Origin: Phycisphaeraceae bacterium
GTDB taxonomy: Bacteria; Planctomycetota; Phycisphaerae; Phycisphaerales; Phycisphaeraceae
Length of the DNA: 40,813 nucleotides
NCBI GenBank assembly: GCA_028280965.1
Contig: JANQKT010000099.1
Location: 1 to 40,813, forward strand
Direction: 5' to 3'
Numbering within the stretch: the first letter of the stretch is position 1; every line of letters begins with the position of its first letter. The notes under the pieces were generated by a model. That model saw nothing but the letters and a program-made list of their open reading frames with translations. It was not told the origin of the DNA and did not search any database. The position numbers and the translations under genes were made by a program. Shown in pieces: positions 8,154-15,023 of this stretch.

Positions 8154-9560
8154 ATGCTTCAAGCGTTCTTCAACATGTGGCGGATCAAGGAGCTGCGCAA
8201 AAAGCTCCTGTTCACGCTGTCGATGCTGGCGATCTACCGGATCGGCTTTTTTATCCCGCTGCCCGGTGTGGATCAGGTCTCTCTTAAGGATGCGATGGAG
8301 GGCCAGACCGGCGGGATCGGCACCGCGCTGGCCTACATGCAGATGTTCACCGGTGGGTCGCTGAGCCAGTCCACCGTGTTCGGCCTGGGCATCATGCCCT
8401 ACATCTCCGCCGCGATTATCTTCCAGCTTTTGGGCAGCGTCTCCGAACGCCTCAAGGCGCTGAAAAAAGAGGGCCCGGTCGGCCACCAGAAGATCCAGGA
8501 GTACACCCGCTATACGACCGTCGCGCTGTGCGCGATTCAGGCGGTGTTTTGGCTGCAGTACCTGCCCCGCATCGGCGCGGTGTATCCGGCTTATGTCAAT
8601 AGCCCGATCTACTGGGTCTGTGGCGTGCTCGGCCTTACCGCCGGCTCGGTCTTCCTGATGTGGCTTGGCGAGCAGATCGACAAGTACGGCATCGGCAACG
8701 GCATCTCGCTGATTATTACCGCCGGCATCATCGCCTACATGCCCAACGCGATCATGTCGATCGCCGGTGACTTCTCGGTGTCCGGCGGGTCGAAGTACGA
8801 CATGATGACGGTGATCTTCCTTGTGATGACGTTCATCATTGTCACCGCCGGGTCGGTCATCATCACCCAGGGCCAGCGCCGCATCCCGATCCAGCAGGCC
8901 AAGCACACACGTGGCCGCCGCGTGTTCGGCGGGCAGAAGTCCTACCTGCCGCTGCGTGTTAACCACGGCGGGGTGATGCCGATCATCTTCGCGTCCTCGC
9001 TGATGATCTTCCCATCCATCGGTTTGGGCTACCTCGCCAGCGCGATGCCGCCGGAGAACTACAGCGAGAGCGGCGGGTTCATGCTGTTCCTCGCCAACAC
9101 GATGGACTTCCTCAACGCCGAGTTGGCGTCGATGAACGGGTACCTGTATGCCTTGGTCTACATCGTGCTGATCTACTTCTTCAGCTACTTCTGGACCACC
9201 GTCCAGTTCAACCCCGAGGAGACGGCGACGAACCTCCGCGATCACGGCAGCTTCATCCCCGGCCTGCGGCCCGGGCCGCGCACGGCGGAATACCTTGAGA
9301 CCGTCATGGAGCGGATCACCTATGTCGGCGCCGGCTTCCTCTGTGTCATCGCGGTAGTCCCGACGATCGTGTCCGGGCTGTTCGACATCGACTTCATGGT
9401 GACCCAGTTCCTTGGCGGGACGGGGCTCTTGATCACCGTCAGCGTGATGCTGGACTTTGTCCAGCGGATCGATGCCCAGCTGATGATGCGTAACTACAAG
9501 GGCTTCCTCGGCGGCGGCGAGGGCAGCGGCGGCGGGCGGATCCGGCCGACACGAGGCTAG
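8154..9560 (+). CDS. secY: Preprotein translocase subunit SecY
   Basis: Central pore of the Sec translocon, with about ten membrane helices. The 468-residue product shows the conserved first helix region (IGFFIPLPGVD), LGIMPYISAAIIFQLL near helix 2, GNGISLIITAGI, the cytoplasmic loop QRRIPIQQAKHTRGRR and the LRPGPRTAEYLE loop. The C-terminus is a Gly-rich tail (GGGEGSGGGRIRPTRG). adk usually follows in bacterial spc operons but is absent, and map comes next. Confidence 0.98.
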   Translation: MLQAFFNMWRIKELRKKLLFTLSMLAIYRIGFFIPLPGVDQVSLKDAMEGQTGGIGTALAYMQMFTGGSLSQSTVFGLGIMPYISAAIIFQLLGSVSERLKALKKEGPVGHQKIQEYTRYTTVALCAIQAVFWLQYLPRIGAVYPAYVNSPIYWVCGVLGLTAGSVFLMWLGEQIDKYGIGNGISLIITAGIIAYMPNAIMSIAGDFSVSGGSKYDMMTVIFLVMTFIIVTAGSVIITQGQRRIPIQQAKHTRGRRVFGGQKSYLPLRVNHGGVMPIIFASSLMIFPSIGLGYLASAMPPENYSESGGFMLFLANTMDFLNAELASMNGYLYALVYIVLIYFFSYFWTTVQFNPEETATNLRDHGSFIPGLRPGPRTAEYLETVMERITYVGAGFLCVIAVVPTIVSGLFDIDFMVTQFLGGTGLLITVSVMLDFVQRIDAQLMMRNYKGFLGGGEGSGGGRIRPTRG

Positions 9561-9575
9561 AACGGCATGAACCAG

Positions 9576-9604
9576 TTGAGCGGCCCATCGGGGTCGGGTA
9601 CAAT
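9576..9604 (+). promoter_or_regulatory. Candidate sigma70-type promoter upstream of map
   Basis: TTGAGC (9576-9581), a 17-base spacer and TACAAT (9599-9604) match the -35/-10 pattern (4/6 and 5/6). The predicted start near 9611 lies about 37 bases before the ATG of map chosen at 9648. This would give map-infA-rpmJ-rpsM-rpsK-rpoA-rplQ an internal promoter. It is predicted from sequence only. Confidence 0.45.
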
Positions 9605-9647
9605 CCCCGGTTCGCCGCCGGCCCGCTCAGGCGTGCGTGGTGGCGAC

Positions 9648-10436
9648 ATGGCGAGCCAAAAGATCAAGCTGAAGTCGCCGGAAGACATCGAGAAGATGCG
9701 TGCCGCGGGCCGGGTGGTCCGCAAGGTGCACGAACGGGTCGCCGAGGTCTGCAGGCCCGGCGTCACGACCCGTGAGATCGACAACGAGGCCCAGCGGGTC
9801 ATCGACGAAAACGGGGCCGAGGGCCTCTTCAAGTGGTACCCGACCTACAAGGTCGGGCAGGGCTTCCCCGGGACGCTCTGCATCAGCGTGAACGAAGAAG
9901 TCGTTCACGGCATCGCCGGCGATCGGCAGATCAAGGACGGCGATGTGGTCGGGGTCGACTGCGGTGTGCGGGTCGACGGGTGGTGCGGCGACGCGGCGAA
10001 CACGATCCTCGTCGGCGACGTGAAGGAAGACGTCAGGCGGATGTGCGAAGCGACGCAGCGCTGCCTGGAGATCGCGATTGAAAATGTCAGGCCCGGCCGC
10101 AAATGGAGCCAGGTCGCCCGCCTGATGCAGAAGTACGCGGAGAACCGGGGCTACGGCGTCGTCCGCGAGTTCGTCGGCCACGGCATCGGCCAGCGGATGC
10201 ACGAAGAACCGAAGGTGCCCAACTACGCGGACCGCAACACCCTCCGCGACGACATCGAACTGCGGGAGGGCATCGTCCTCGCCATCGAGCCGATGCTCAC
10301 GCTCGGCGGCAGGCACGTGAAGACACTCGGCGACGGCTGGACCGTCGTCACCAAGGACGGCAAGGCCTCGGCCCACTACGAGCACACCGTGGCCGTGACA
10401 AGAGACGGCGCCGATGTGCTGACCGACGGACGATAG
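9648..10436 (+). CDS. map: Methionine aminopeptidase, type I
   Basis: Removes the initiator methionine from new proteins, using two metal ions. ATG 9648 ([23 protein letters not shown]) gives 262 residues, the type I length. A longer frame from 9567 adds 27 residues without similarity and would overlap the candidate promoter. Metal ligands are visible: D and D in [17 protein letters not shown] in VGHGIG, E in [10 protein letters not shown] and E in HYEHTVAV. The substrate histidine is in EEVVHGI. It follows secY, the usual location. Confidence 0.96.
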   Translation: MASQKIKLKSPEDIEKMRAAGRVVRKVHERVAEVCRPGVTTREIDNEAQRVIDENGAEGLFKWYPTYKVGQGFPGTLCISVNEEVVHGIAGDRQIKDGDVVGVDCGVRVDGWCGDAANTILVGDVKEDVRRMCEATQRCLEIAIENVRPGRKWSQVARLMQKYAENRGYGVVREFVGHGIGQRMHEEPKVPNYADRNTLRDDIELREGIVLAIEPMLTLGGRHVKTLGDGWTVVTKDGKASAHYEHTVAVTRDGADVLTDGR

Positions 10437-10450
10437 AAAAACAGGTAGGA

Positions 10451-10465
10451 CGGGCGTCCCGCCCG
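10451..10465 (+). repeat. Palindrome CGGGCG-TCC-CGCCCG in map-infA spacer
   Basis: A 6-bp perfect stem with a TCC triloop within GGACGGGCGTCCCGCCCGCC, between map and infA. Self-complementary G+C elements of this design also occur at 10937 and 13275. It has no T-run. Confidence 0.6.
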
Positions 10466-10501
10466 CCACGAACGAAGACCGACGCAACGGAAAGACAGAG
10501 C

Positions 10502-10717
10502 TTGCCCAAAGAAGACGCGATCCAACTCGAAGGCGAAGTGATCGACACCCTGCCCAACGCGATGTTCCGCGTGAAGCTGGAGAACGACCACGAGATCATC
10601 GCCCACATCTCCGGCAAGATGCGTAAGTTTTATATCCGCATCCTCCCCGGCGACCGGGTGACCGTCGAGGTGAGCCCGTACGACGTGACCAAGGGCCGGA
10701 TCACGTACCGACATTAG
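10502..10717 (+). CDS. infA: Translation initiation factor IF-1, TTG start
   Basis: IF-1 occupies the A site during initiation. The frame reads [24 protein letters not shown] from a TTG at 10502, giving 71 residues, essentially the family length. No ATG or GTG at a sensible place exists in this frame. GGAAAGACAGAG (10490-10501) provides a weak ribosome-binding site. The OB-fold segments [16 protein letters not shown] and [13 protein letters not shown] are diagnostic. The order map-infA-rpmJ-rpsM is standard. Confidence 0.96.
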   Translation: MPKEDAIQLEGEVIDTLPNAMFRVKLENDHEIIAHISGKMRKFYIRILPGDRVTVEVSPYDVTKGRITYRH

Positions 10718-10764
10718 CAGCCTTTAGCCATTAGCAAGACCAAGCCAGAGAAAGGCAGAATGAT

Positions 10765-10890
10765 ATGAAGATCCTTAGTTCCCTCCGCAGCGCCAAGGTG
10801 CGTCACGCCGACTGCAAGGTCGTGCGTCGTCGCGGCAAGGTGTTTGTTATCTGTAAGAGCAATCCAAAGTTCAAGGCGCGCCAGCGCTGA
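10765..10890 (+). CDS. rpmJ: 50S ribosomal protein L36 (bL36), 41-residue form
   Basis: Very short reading frame found by eye: [20 protein letters not shown], then [21 protein letters not shown]. At 41 residues it matches the longer L36 paralog type (E. coli YkgM-like) rather than the 37-38-residue zinc form. Only two cysteines (C17, C30) remain of the usual C-C-C-H zinc set. It sits in the normal rpmJ place between infA and rpsM. Confidence 0.94.
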   Translation: MKILSSLRSAKVRHADCKVVRRRGKVFVICKSNPKFKARQR

Positions 10891-10936
10891 TGTGTTGGTA
10901 GGTGGGCCGGCCTCTCGGCTGCCCGTTGTGCGTGGT

Positions 10937-10955
10937 GGCAGGCGAGGCGCCTGCC
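10937..10955 (+). repeat. Palindrome GGCAGGCG-AGG-CGCCTGCC in rpmJ-rpsM spacer
   Basis: An 8-bp perfect stem with an AGG triloop in the 144-base spacer before rpsM. No T-run follows, so it is not a standard terminator. Its design resembles the palindromes at 10451 and 13275. Confidence 0.65.
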
Positions 10956-11034
10956 CCAGCTGAGATCAACCCCGAAGCCAGGTTCCCGCCCATTGTGTGG
11001 GAGAGCGGAACCGACCAACTTCAAGGAAACGATT

Positions 11035-11418
11035 ATGCCCCGTATCGCAGGTATCGACGTCCCGGACAACAAGCCGCTTCGCATCGCGATGCGCTACATC
11101 TATGGCATCGGCCCGAAGTTCGCCGAGGACATCGTCAAGGAGGCGGGCCTGGACGGCCAGATGCGTGCCAAGGAACTGACCGAGGATGACATCGCGAAGA
11201 TCAACGGCATTATCGAGGGCGGCTACGTCATCGAGGGTGCGCTGCGTCGTCAGGTCGGCCAGAACATCCAACGCCTGCGCGACATCCGCAGCTACCGCGG
11301 CGACCGCCATCGCCACGGCCTGCCGGTTCGTGGTCAGCGCACGCAGACCAACGCCCGTACGCGCAAGGGCCGCAAGAAGACCGTCGCCGGCAAGAAGTCG
11401 GTGAAGGGGATGAAGTAA
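11035..11418 (+). CDS. rpsM: 30S ribosomal protein S13 (uS13)
   Basis: Head protein that contacts P-site tRNA and forms intersubunit bridges. ATG 11035 (MPRIAGIDVPDNKPLRIAMRYIYGIG) is the family start, preceded by AAGGAA at 11023-11028. It is 127 residues, with a helix-two-turn-helix region and a basic C-terminus (RGQRTQTNARTRKGRKKTVAGKK). A frame extension to 10993 has no similarity. Confidence 0.97.
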   Translation: MPRIAGIDVPDNKPLRIAMRYIYGIGPKFAEDIVKEAGLDGQMRAKELTEDDIAKINGIIEGGYVIEGALRRQVGQNIQRLRDIRSYRGDRHRHGLPVRGQRTQTNARTRKGRKKTVAGKKSVKGMK

Positions 11419-11433
11419 CGCGCAGCCTTACCC

Positions 11434-11486
11434 GCTGCGAAGCGGCTCATTGCGTAGCAATGGTTTCGTGGCAGGCCCGAAGGGCT
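11434..11486 (+). repeat. Triple mini-hairpin element with GNA triloops (rpsM-rpsK spacer)
   Basis: Three consecutive short hairpins: GCTGC-GAA-GCGGC (11434-11446, one G-T pair), ATTGC-GTA-GCAAT (11449-11461) and GCCC-GAA-GGGC (11475-11485). Every loop is GNA closed by C-G. The third sits inside a longer interrupted pairing, TTCGTG (11465-11470) with CACGAA (11490-11495). The element resembles the one at 11961-12039. Confidence 0.8.
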
Positions 11487-11596
11487 CCGCACGAACACCA
11501 TCAACCGAACACCCCGATCGCGCCGTGCGATCACAACAAGCCAGAAACCCGCCCATCAGGGAGAGTCGGTTTCGCCAAGCTTAAGGAACGCCAGCC

Positions 11597-11974
11597 ATGG
11601 CCAAGAAGTCCAAGAAAGTCCGCAAGAACGTGACCCGCGGCGTCGCCCACGTCAAGGCCTCGTTCAACAACACGATCGTGACCATCACCGATGTCAACGG
11701 CGAGACCCTGTGCTGGGACTCGGCGGGCACGGTCAACTTCAAAGGCTCGCGCAAGTCCACCCCCTTCGCCGCGACCCGCGCCGCCGAAGAGGCTGCCGCG
11801 AAGGCCAAGAAGTTCGGCATGCAGGAGGTCGAGGTCAAGGTCCGTGGCGCCGGCCCGGGCCGTGAGTCGGCCGTGACCGCGCTGCAGCGTGCGGGCCTGA
11901 AGGTCACCGCGATCGAGGACCACACCGCCGTCCCGCACAACGGTTGCCGGCCGCGCAAGAAGCGTCGGGTGTAA
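11597..11974 (+). CDS. rpsK: 30S ribosomal protein S11 (uS11)
   Basis: Platform protein lining the E-site mRNA path. The 125-residue product has the motifs [18 protein letters not shown], the [12 protein letters not shown] segment, [10 protein letters not shown] and the C-terminal [18 protein letters not shown]. The last codons and the TAA stop form one arm and the loop of a 10-bp hairpin (11961-11983). rpsD, often the next gene, is absent. Confidence 0.98.
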   Translation: MAKKSKKVRKNVTRGVAHVKASFNNTIVTITDVNGETLCWDSAGTVNFKGSRKSTPFAATRAAEEAAAKAKKFGMQEVEVKVRGAGPGRESAVTALQRAGLKVTAIEDHTAVPHNGCRPRKKRRV

Positions 11975-12039
11975 CCCGACGCTCAGACGCGAAGCGTCTC
12001 TATTGCGTAGCGAAGGCTTAACAGGCGGCCCGTAGGGCC
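11961..12039 (+). repeat. Quadruple mini-hairpin element with GNA triloops across the rpsK stop
   Basis: Four tandem hairpins: AGCGTCGGGT-GTA-ACCCGACGCT (11961-11983, 10 bp perfect, containing the rpsK stop TAA), AGACGC-GAA-GCGTCT (11985-11999), TTGC-GTA-GCGA (12003-12013, one G-T pair) and GGCCC-GTA-GGGCC (12027-12039). All loops are GAA or GTA. The last three correspond in order to the three hairpins at 11434-11486, with different stems but the same loop logic. Confidence 0.85.
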
Positions 12040-12172
12040 CCATTCTCTTCCAGTTTACAACACCAACCCGCGAACAGAAGCAGACAGCGGCCATCGCAGC
12101 GGCCGCCTGATGCGTGAATCTCGGGTTGTCTTCCTCCTCCCCCGGACCGCTGCGATTGATAGGAGCACACCC

Positions 12173-13204
12173 ATGCGTATCCGCTGGCGTGGCCTGGAAC
12201 TTCCCCACCGTGTGATCGCCGACGAACAGACATTGTCGGACACCTACGGCAAATTCACCATCGAACCGTTTGAGCGCGGCTTCGGCACGACCGTCGGCAA
12301 CTCGCTCCGCCGGATCCTGCTGTCCTCGCTCGAGGGCGCGTCGATCACCGGCGTGAAGATCAAGGGCGCCCCGCACGAGTTCACCTCGCTCGAGGGCGTC
12401 ATGGAAGATGTCACCGACATCATCCTCAACGTTAAGAACATGGTCGTCTCGCTCGAAGGCGAAGAGGACGCGACCCAGACCATGCGCCTCCAGGCCGAGG
12501 GCCCCGGCGAGGTGACCTGCGACCTGATCGAGGCCGACACTTCCGTCACGATCCACAACCCCGAGAGCGTGCTGGCGACGCTGACCAAGCAGGTCGACTT
12601 CGACATGGAGTTCGTCGTCGAGAAGGGCCGCGGCTACGTCCCCGCGTCCGAGCAGTATGCCAACCCGGGCGAAGAGGTCGAGGTCGGCCTGATCCCGGTC
12701 GACGCGATCTACTCGCCCGTGACGCGCGTGCGGTACAAGGTCGAGGACACCCGCGTTGGCCAGAAGACCAACTACGACAAGCTGACGCTCGAGGTCTGGA
12801 CCAACGGCACGGTCACGCCGGAGATGGCCTTGGTCGAGGCCGCGAAGATCCTGCGCAAGCACCTCAACCCGTTCGTGCAGTACTTCGAGCTGGGTAAGGA
12901 GCTTGCCAGCGAGACCGCCGCCGCCGCCGCGAAGGTGGACGAGGACCTGGTCCGCAAGCTGCAGATGTCGGTCAACGAATTGGACCTGTCGGTCCGCGCG
13001 GGCAACTGCCTGGAGTCGGCGAAGGTCTTGACGGTCGCCGAGCTCGTGTCGATGTCCGAGCCGGAACTGCTGAAGGTCCGCAGCTTCGGCCGCACCTCGC
13101 TGCGTGAGGTCAAGCGCAAGCTCTCGGATATGGGCCTGGAGCTGGGGATGGAGATCCCTGAAGAAGCCGAGGCCGAGCTCGAAGCGGCGGAAGCCGCGGA
13201 GTAA
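12173..13204 (+). CDS. rpoA: RNA polymerase alpha subunit
   Basis: Alpha subunits dimerise to nucleate RNA polymerase assembly, and their C-terminal domain contacts DNA and activators. The start is ATG 12173 (MRIRWRGLELPHRV), seven bases after AGGAG (12161-12165), giving 343 residues. The N-terminal domain shows GKFTIEPFERGFGTTVGNSLRRILLSS, and the C-terminal domain shows LDLSVRAGNCLESA and VRSFGRTSLREVKRKL. The protein ends in an Ala/Glu-rich tail. It follows rpsK directly. Confidence 0.98.
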   Translation: MRIRWRGLELPHRVIADEQTLSDTYGKFTIEPFERGFGTTVGNSLRRILLSSLEGASITGVKIKGAPHEFTSLEGVMEDVTDIILNVKNMVVSLEGEEDATQTMRLQAEGPGEVTCDLIEADTSVTIHNPESVLATLTKQVDFDMEFVVEKGRGYVPASEQYANPGEEVEVGLIPVDAIYSPVTRVRYKVEDTRVGQKTNYDKLTLEVWTNGTVTPEMALVEAAKILRKHLNPFVQYFELGKELASETAAAAAKVDEDLVRKLQMSVNELDLSVRAGNCLESAKVLTVAELVSMSEPELLKVRSFGRTSLREVKRKLSDMGLELGMEIPEEAEAELEAAEAAE

Positions 13205-13236
13205 ATCCGCCAGGTGTGATGGGCCTCCACCCGTCG

Positions 13237-13253
13237 TCAGGCCGAAGGTCTGA
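13237..13253 (+). repeat. GNA-triloop mini-hairpin TCAGGCC-GAA-GGTCTGA
   Basis: A 7-bp stem (one G-T pair) closed by C-G with loop GAA, in the rpoA-rplQ spacer. It has the same C-GNA-G design as the elements at 11434 and 11961. Confidence 0.6.
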
Positions 13254-13274
13254 ATCGATAGATGACCGATGAAT

Positions 13275-13293
13275 GACAGGCAAGATGCCTGTC
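13275..13293 (+). repeat. Palindrome GACAGGC-AAGAT-GCCTGTC
   Basis: A 7-bp perfect stem with a 5-base loop, in the rpoA-rplQ spacer. No T-run follows. It is one of several palindromic intergenic elements (compare 10451 and 10937). Confidence 0.65.
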
Positions 13294-13423
13294 CCACCCT
13301 ATCAATGGGGCCACCGAAAGCCCCGGGCCCGCGTTGGGCCCTTTGCCTCAACGCTTGATGCGCTGGGAGTGGATCGCAGGCGGGATGTCTCACCCCGCCA
13401 TGCCCGACCAAAAGGAGACCACG

Positions 13424-14083
13424 ATGAGACACCGCGTTTACGGCCGCATCCTCGGCCGACGAACCAACCACCGCAAGGCCATGTTCCGCAATATGGCGGT
13501 CGCGCTGTTCACCCACGGCCAGATCACCACCACCGTGCCCAAGGCCAAGGCCCTGCGCCCCTTCGTCGAGAGGCTGATCACCATGGCGAAGAAGGGCGAC
13601 CTGCACAGCCGCCGTCGCGCCATCAGCGCGCTCGGCGGGGACAAGCACATGATGACCGATGAGGAGGGCGAGGGCGTTGTCCGCAACCGCTTCGGCGAGC
13701 TGAAGAAGGCGCCGAAAATCGTCAAACACTTGTTCGATGAGATCGGCCCGAGGTTCGCAGACCGCGAAGGCGGCTACACCCGCATCTTCCGCCTGGGCAA
13801 CAACCGGCTGGGCGACGGCGCCGATCTGTGTGTGATCCAACTCATCGGCGAAGAAGACACCGATGCCCCGCAGCTTGCCGGCGACCGCAAGCGCCGCGCG
13901 AAGTCCAACAAGCGCATGGAGTTCGCCGCGAAGCTCAACAAGGCGGGCGGCGCGACCGCGGTTGCAGAGCCCGAGGAGGCTTTGGCAGACGACGCTTCAG
14001 CGGCCGAGGAAGAAACACCGGAAACCGAAGCCGCGGCTGAAGAAGACGCGGAAACCGAAGAAGAAACCAAAGAAGACGCGTGA
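13424..14083 (+). CDS. rplQ: 50S ribosomal protein L17 (bL17) with long acidic C-terminal tail
   Basis: Large-subunit protein near the tunnel exit, classically the last gene of the alpha operon. ATG 13424 (MRHRVYGRILGRRTNHRKAMFRNM) follows AAAGGAG (13411-13417) by six bases. It has 219 residues where 115-130 is usual. The family part ends near residue 145, and a tail rich in Ala, Glu, Asp and Thr follows (about residues 170-219, strongly acidic). The operon ends here with a terminator. Confidence 0.96.
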   Translation: MRHRVYGRILGRRTNHRKAMFRNMAVALFTHGQITTTVPKAKALRPFVERLITMAKKGDLHSRRRAISALGGDKHMMTDEEGEGVVRNRFGELKKAPKIVKHLFDEIGPRFADREGGYTRIFRLGNNRLGDGADLCVIQLIGEEDTDAPQLAGDRKRRAKSNKRMEFAAKLNKAGGATAVAEPEEALADDASAAEEETPETEAAAEEDAETEEETKEDA

Positions 14084-14110
14084 TCAAGCACGCATCTCGA
14101 TGCATCGATC

Positions 14111-14141
14111 AAACCGGTCCGGCGTTGCGGGCCGGTTTTTT
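14111..14141 (+). terminator. Intrinsic terminator after rplQ
   Basis: AACCGGTCC (14112-14120) pairs with GGGCCGGTT (14129-14137) as a 9-bp stem with one G-T pair and an 8-base loop. It runs into six T residues (14136-14141). It lies 28 bases after the rplQ stop and ends the ribosomal operon. Confidence 0.85.
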
Positions 14142-14150
14142 CATGTGTCG

Positions 14151-14217
14151 CGGGTGACGCGTAGTGTCCCATACGAAGCGCCGTTCATGATTTGCACGGG
14201 ACGCTTCGCGTCACCCG
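14151..14217 (+). repeat. Large inverted repeat with GNA mini-hairpins upstream of surE
   Basis: CGGGTGACGCGTAGTGTCCC (14151-14170) is complementary at 18 of 20 positions to 14198-14217, with a 27-base loop. Each arm also folds on itself: GACGC-GTA-GTGTC in the left arm, and on the opposite strand GACGC-GAA-GCGTC in the right arm. The second core is identical to the hairpin at 11986-11998. There is no T-run. It may be a mobile palindromic unit or a regulatory structure for surE. Confidence 0.7.
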
Positions 14218-14249
14218 CTAAACTGATTACTTGTGGAATCCAGATCATC

Positions 14250-15014
14250 ATGAAAATCCTCCTCACCAACGACGACGGCATCGACGCCGCTGGGCTGCAC
14301 GCGACCTACGACGCGATCCAGGGCCTCGGCGAGATCCTTGTCGTCGCGCCATCGAAAGTGCAATCCGCGACAAGCCATGCGATTACGTTGCATCGGCCGA
14401 TGGCGGTCACGCCGTATGTGTGTGGGAAGTTCAAGGGCCACGCTGTTGACGGCCGGCCCGCCGACTGCGTCAAGCTCGCGATCGCTGAGCTCGTGGGCCC
14501 GGTCGATCTGGTGATCAGCGGGATCAACCACGGCGCGAATGTCGGCGTCAACGTCCACTACTCCGGCACCGTCGGCGCGGCGCGCGAAGCCGCCTTCCAG
14601 GGCATCCCGGCGATCGCGCTGAGCCTGCACTTGGGCGATAAGACGCAGGACCACTACAAGCGTGCCGCCGGTCATGCCCGGGCCGCGATCGACGAAGTGC
14701 TCAAGGTCGGCATCGACAAGGGCGTGCTCGTCAACATCAACGTGCCGATCCTGGATGGCGGGGCCGAGCCGCGGGGCATGAAGGCCGTGCCGCTGAACGT
14801 CTCGCCGATGCACGACCGGTTTGACCGGGAAGCGGGTGCCGATGGCCGCGTGTATTTTCAGGCGCAGGACTCGATGGCGTTTACCGACCGCGGCAAAGGG
14901 ACGGACGTCGACTCGCTCTACGACGGGTACACGACGCTGACGCCGCTGCACTACGAGCAGACGGACGCGGCGGCGCTCTCACGCATGCAGGCGGCGGTGA
15001 ACGCATCCGATTAA
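14250..15014 (+). CDS. surE: 5'/3'-nucleotidase SurE
   Basis: Metal-dependent survival-protein phosphatase acting on nucleoside monophosphates. The 254-residue product starts MKILLTNDDGIDAAGL, whose NDD pair binds the metal. It keeps the S in VVAPSKVQSATSHAIT and the N of SGINHGANVG. A longer open frame from 13863 runs through the terminator and is not real. mgtE follows nine bases later. There is no strong Shine-Dalgarno sequence before the ATG. Confidence 0.95.
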   Translation: MKILLTNDDGIDAAGLHATYDAIQGLGEILVVAPSKVQSATSHAITLHRPMAVTPYVCGKFKGHAVDGRPADCVKLAIAELVGPVDLVISGINHGANVGVNVHYSGTVGAAREAAFQGIPAIALSLHLGDKTQDHYKRAAGHARAAIDEVLKVGIDKGVLVNINVPILDGGAEPRGMKAVPLNVSPMHDRFDREAGADGRVYFQAQDSMAFTDRGKGTDVDSLYDGYTTLTPLHYEQTDAAALSRMQAAVNASD

Positions 15015-15023
15015 ACTCACCGC

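Noticed and set aside
7926-9245. 439-codon - strand frame opposite rplO and secY
   Set aside because: Shadow of conserved genes; the His/Asp/Arg-rich product is typical of antisense translation in G+C-rich DNA.
11531-13840. Open frame of 769 codons on the - strand opposite rpsK, rpoA and rplQ
   Set aside because: It is antisense to three highly conserved genes and arises from G+C-rich codon usage. Its product is low-complexity with no recognisable domain.
13863-14249. Upstream extension of surE into rplQ
   Set aside because: It would pass through a clear terminator and has no similarity to SurE. ATG 14250 gives the family start.
15005-15023. Mg2+ riboswitch (M-box) before mgtE
   Set aside because: The gap after surE is nine bases, far too short for such a structure.
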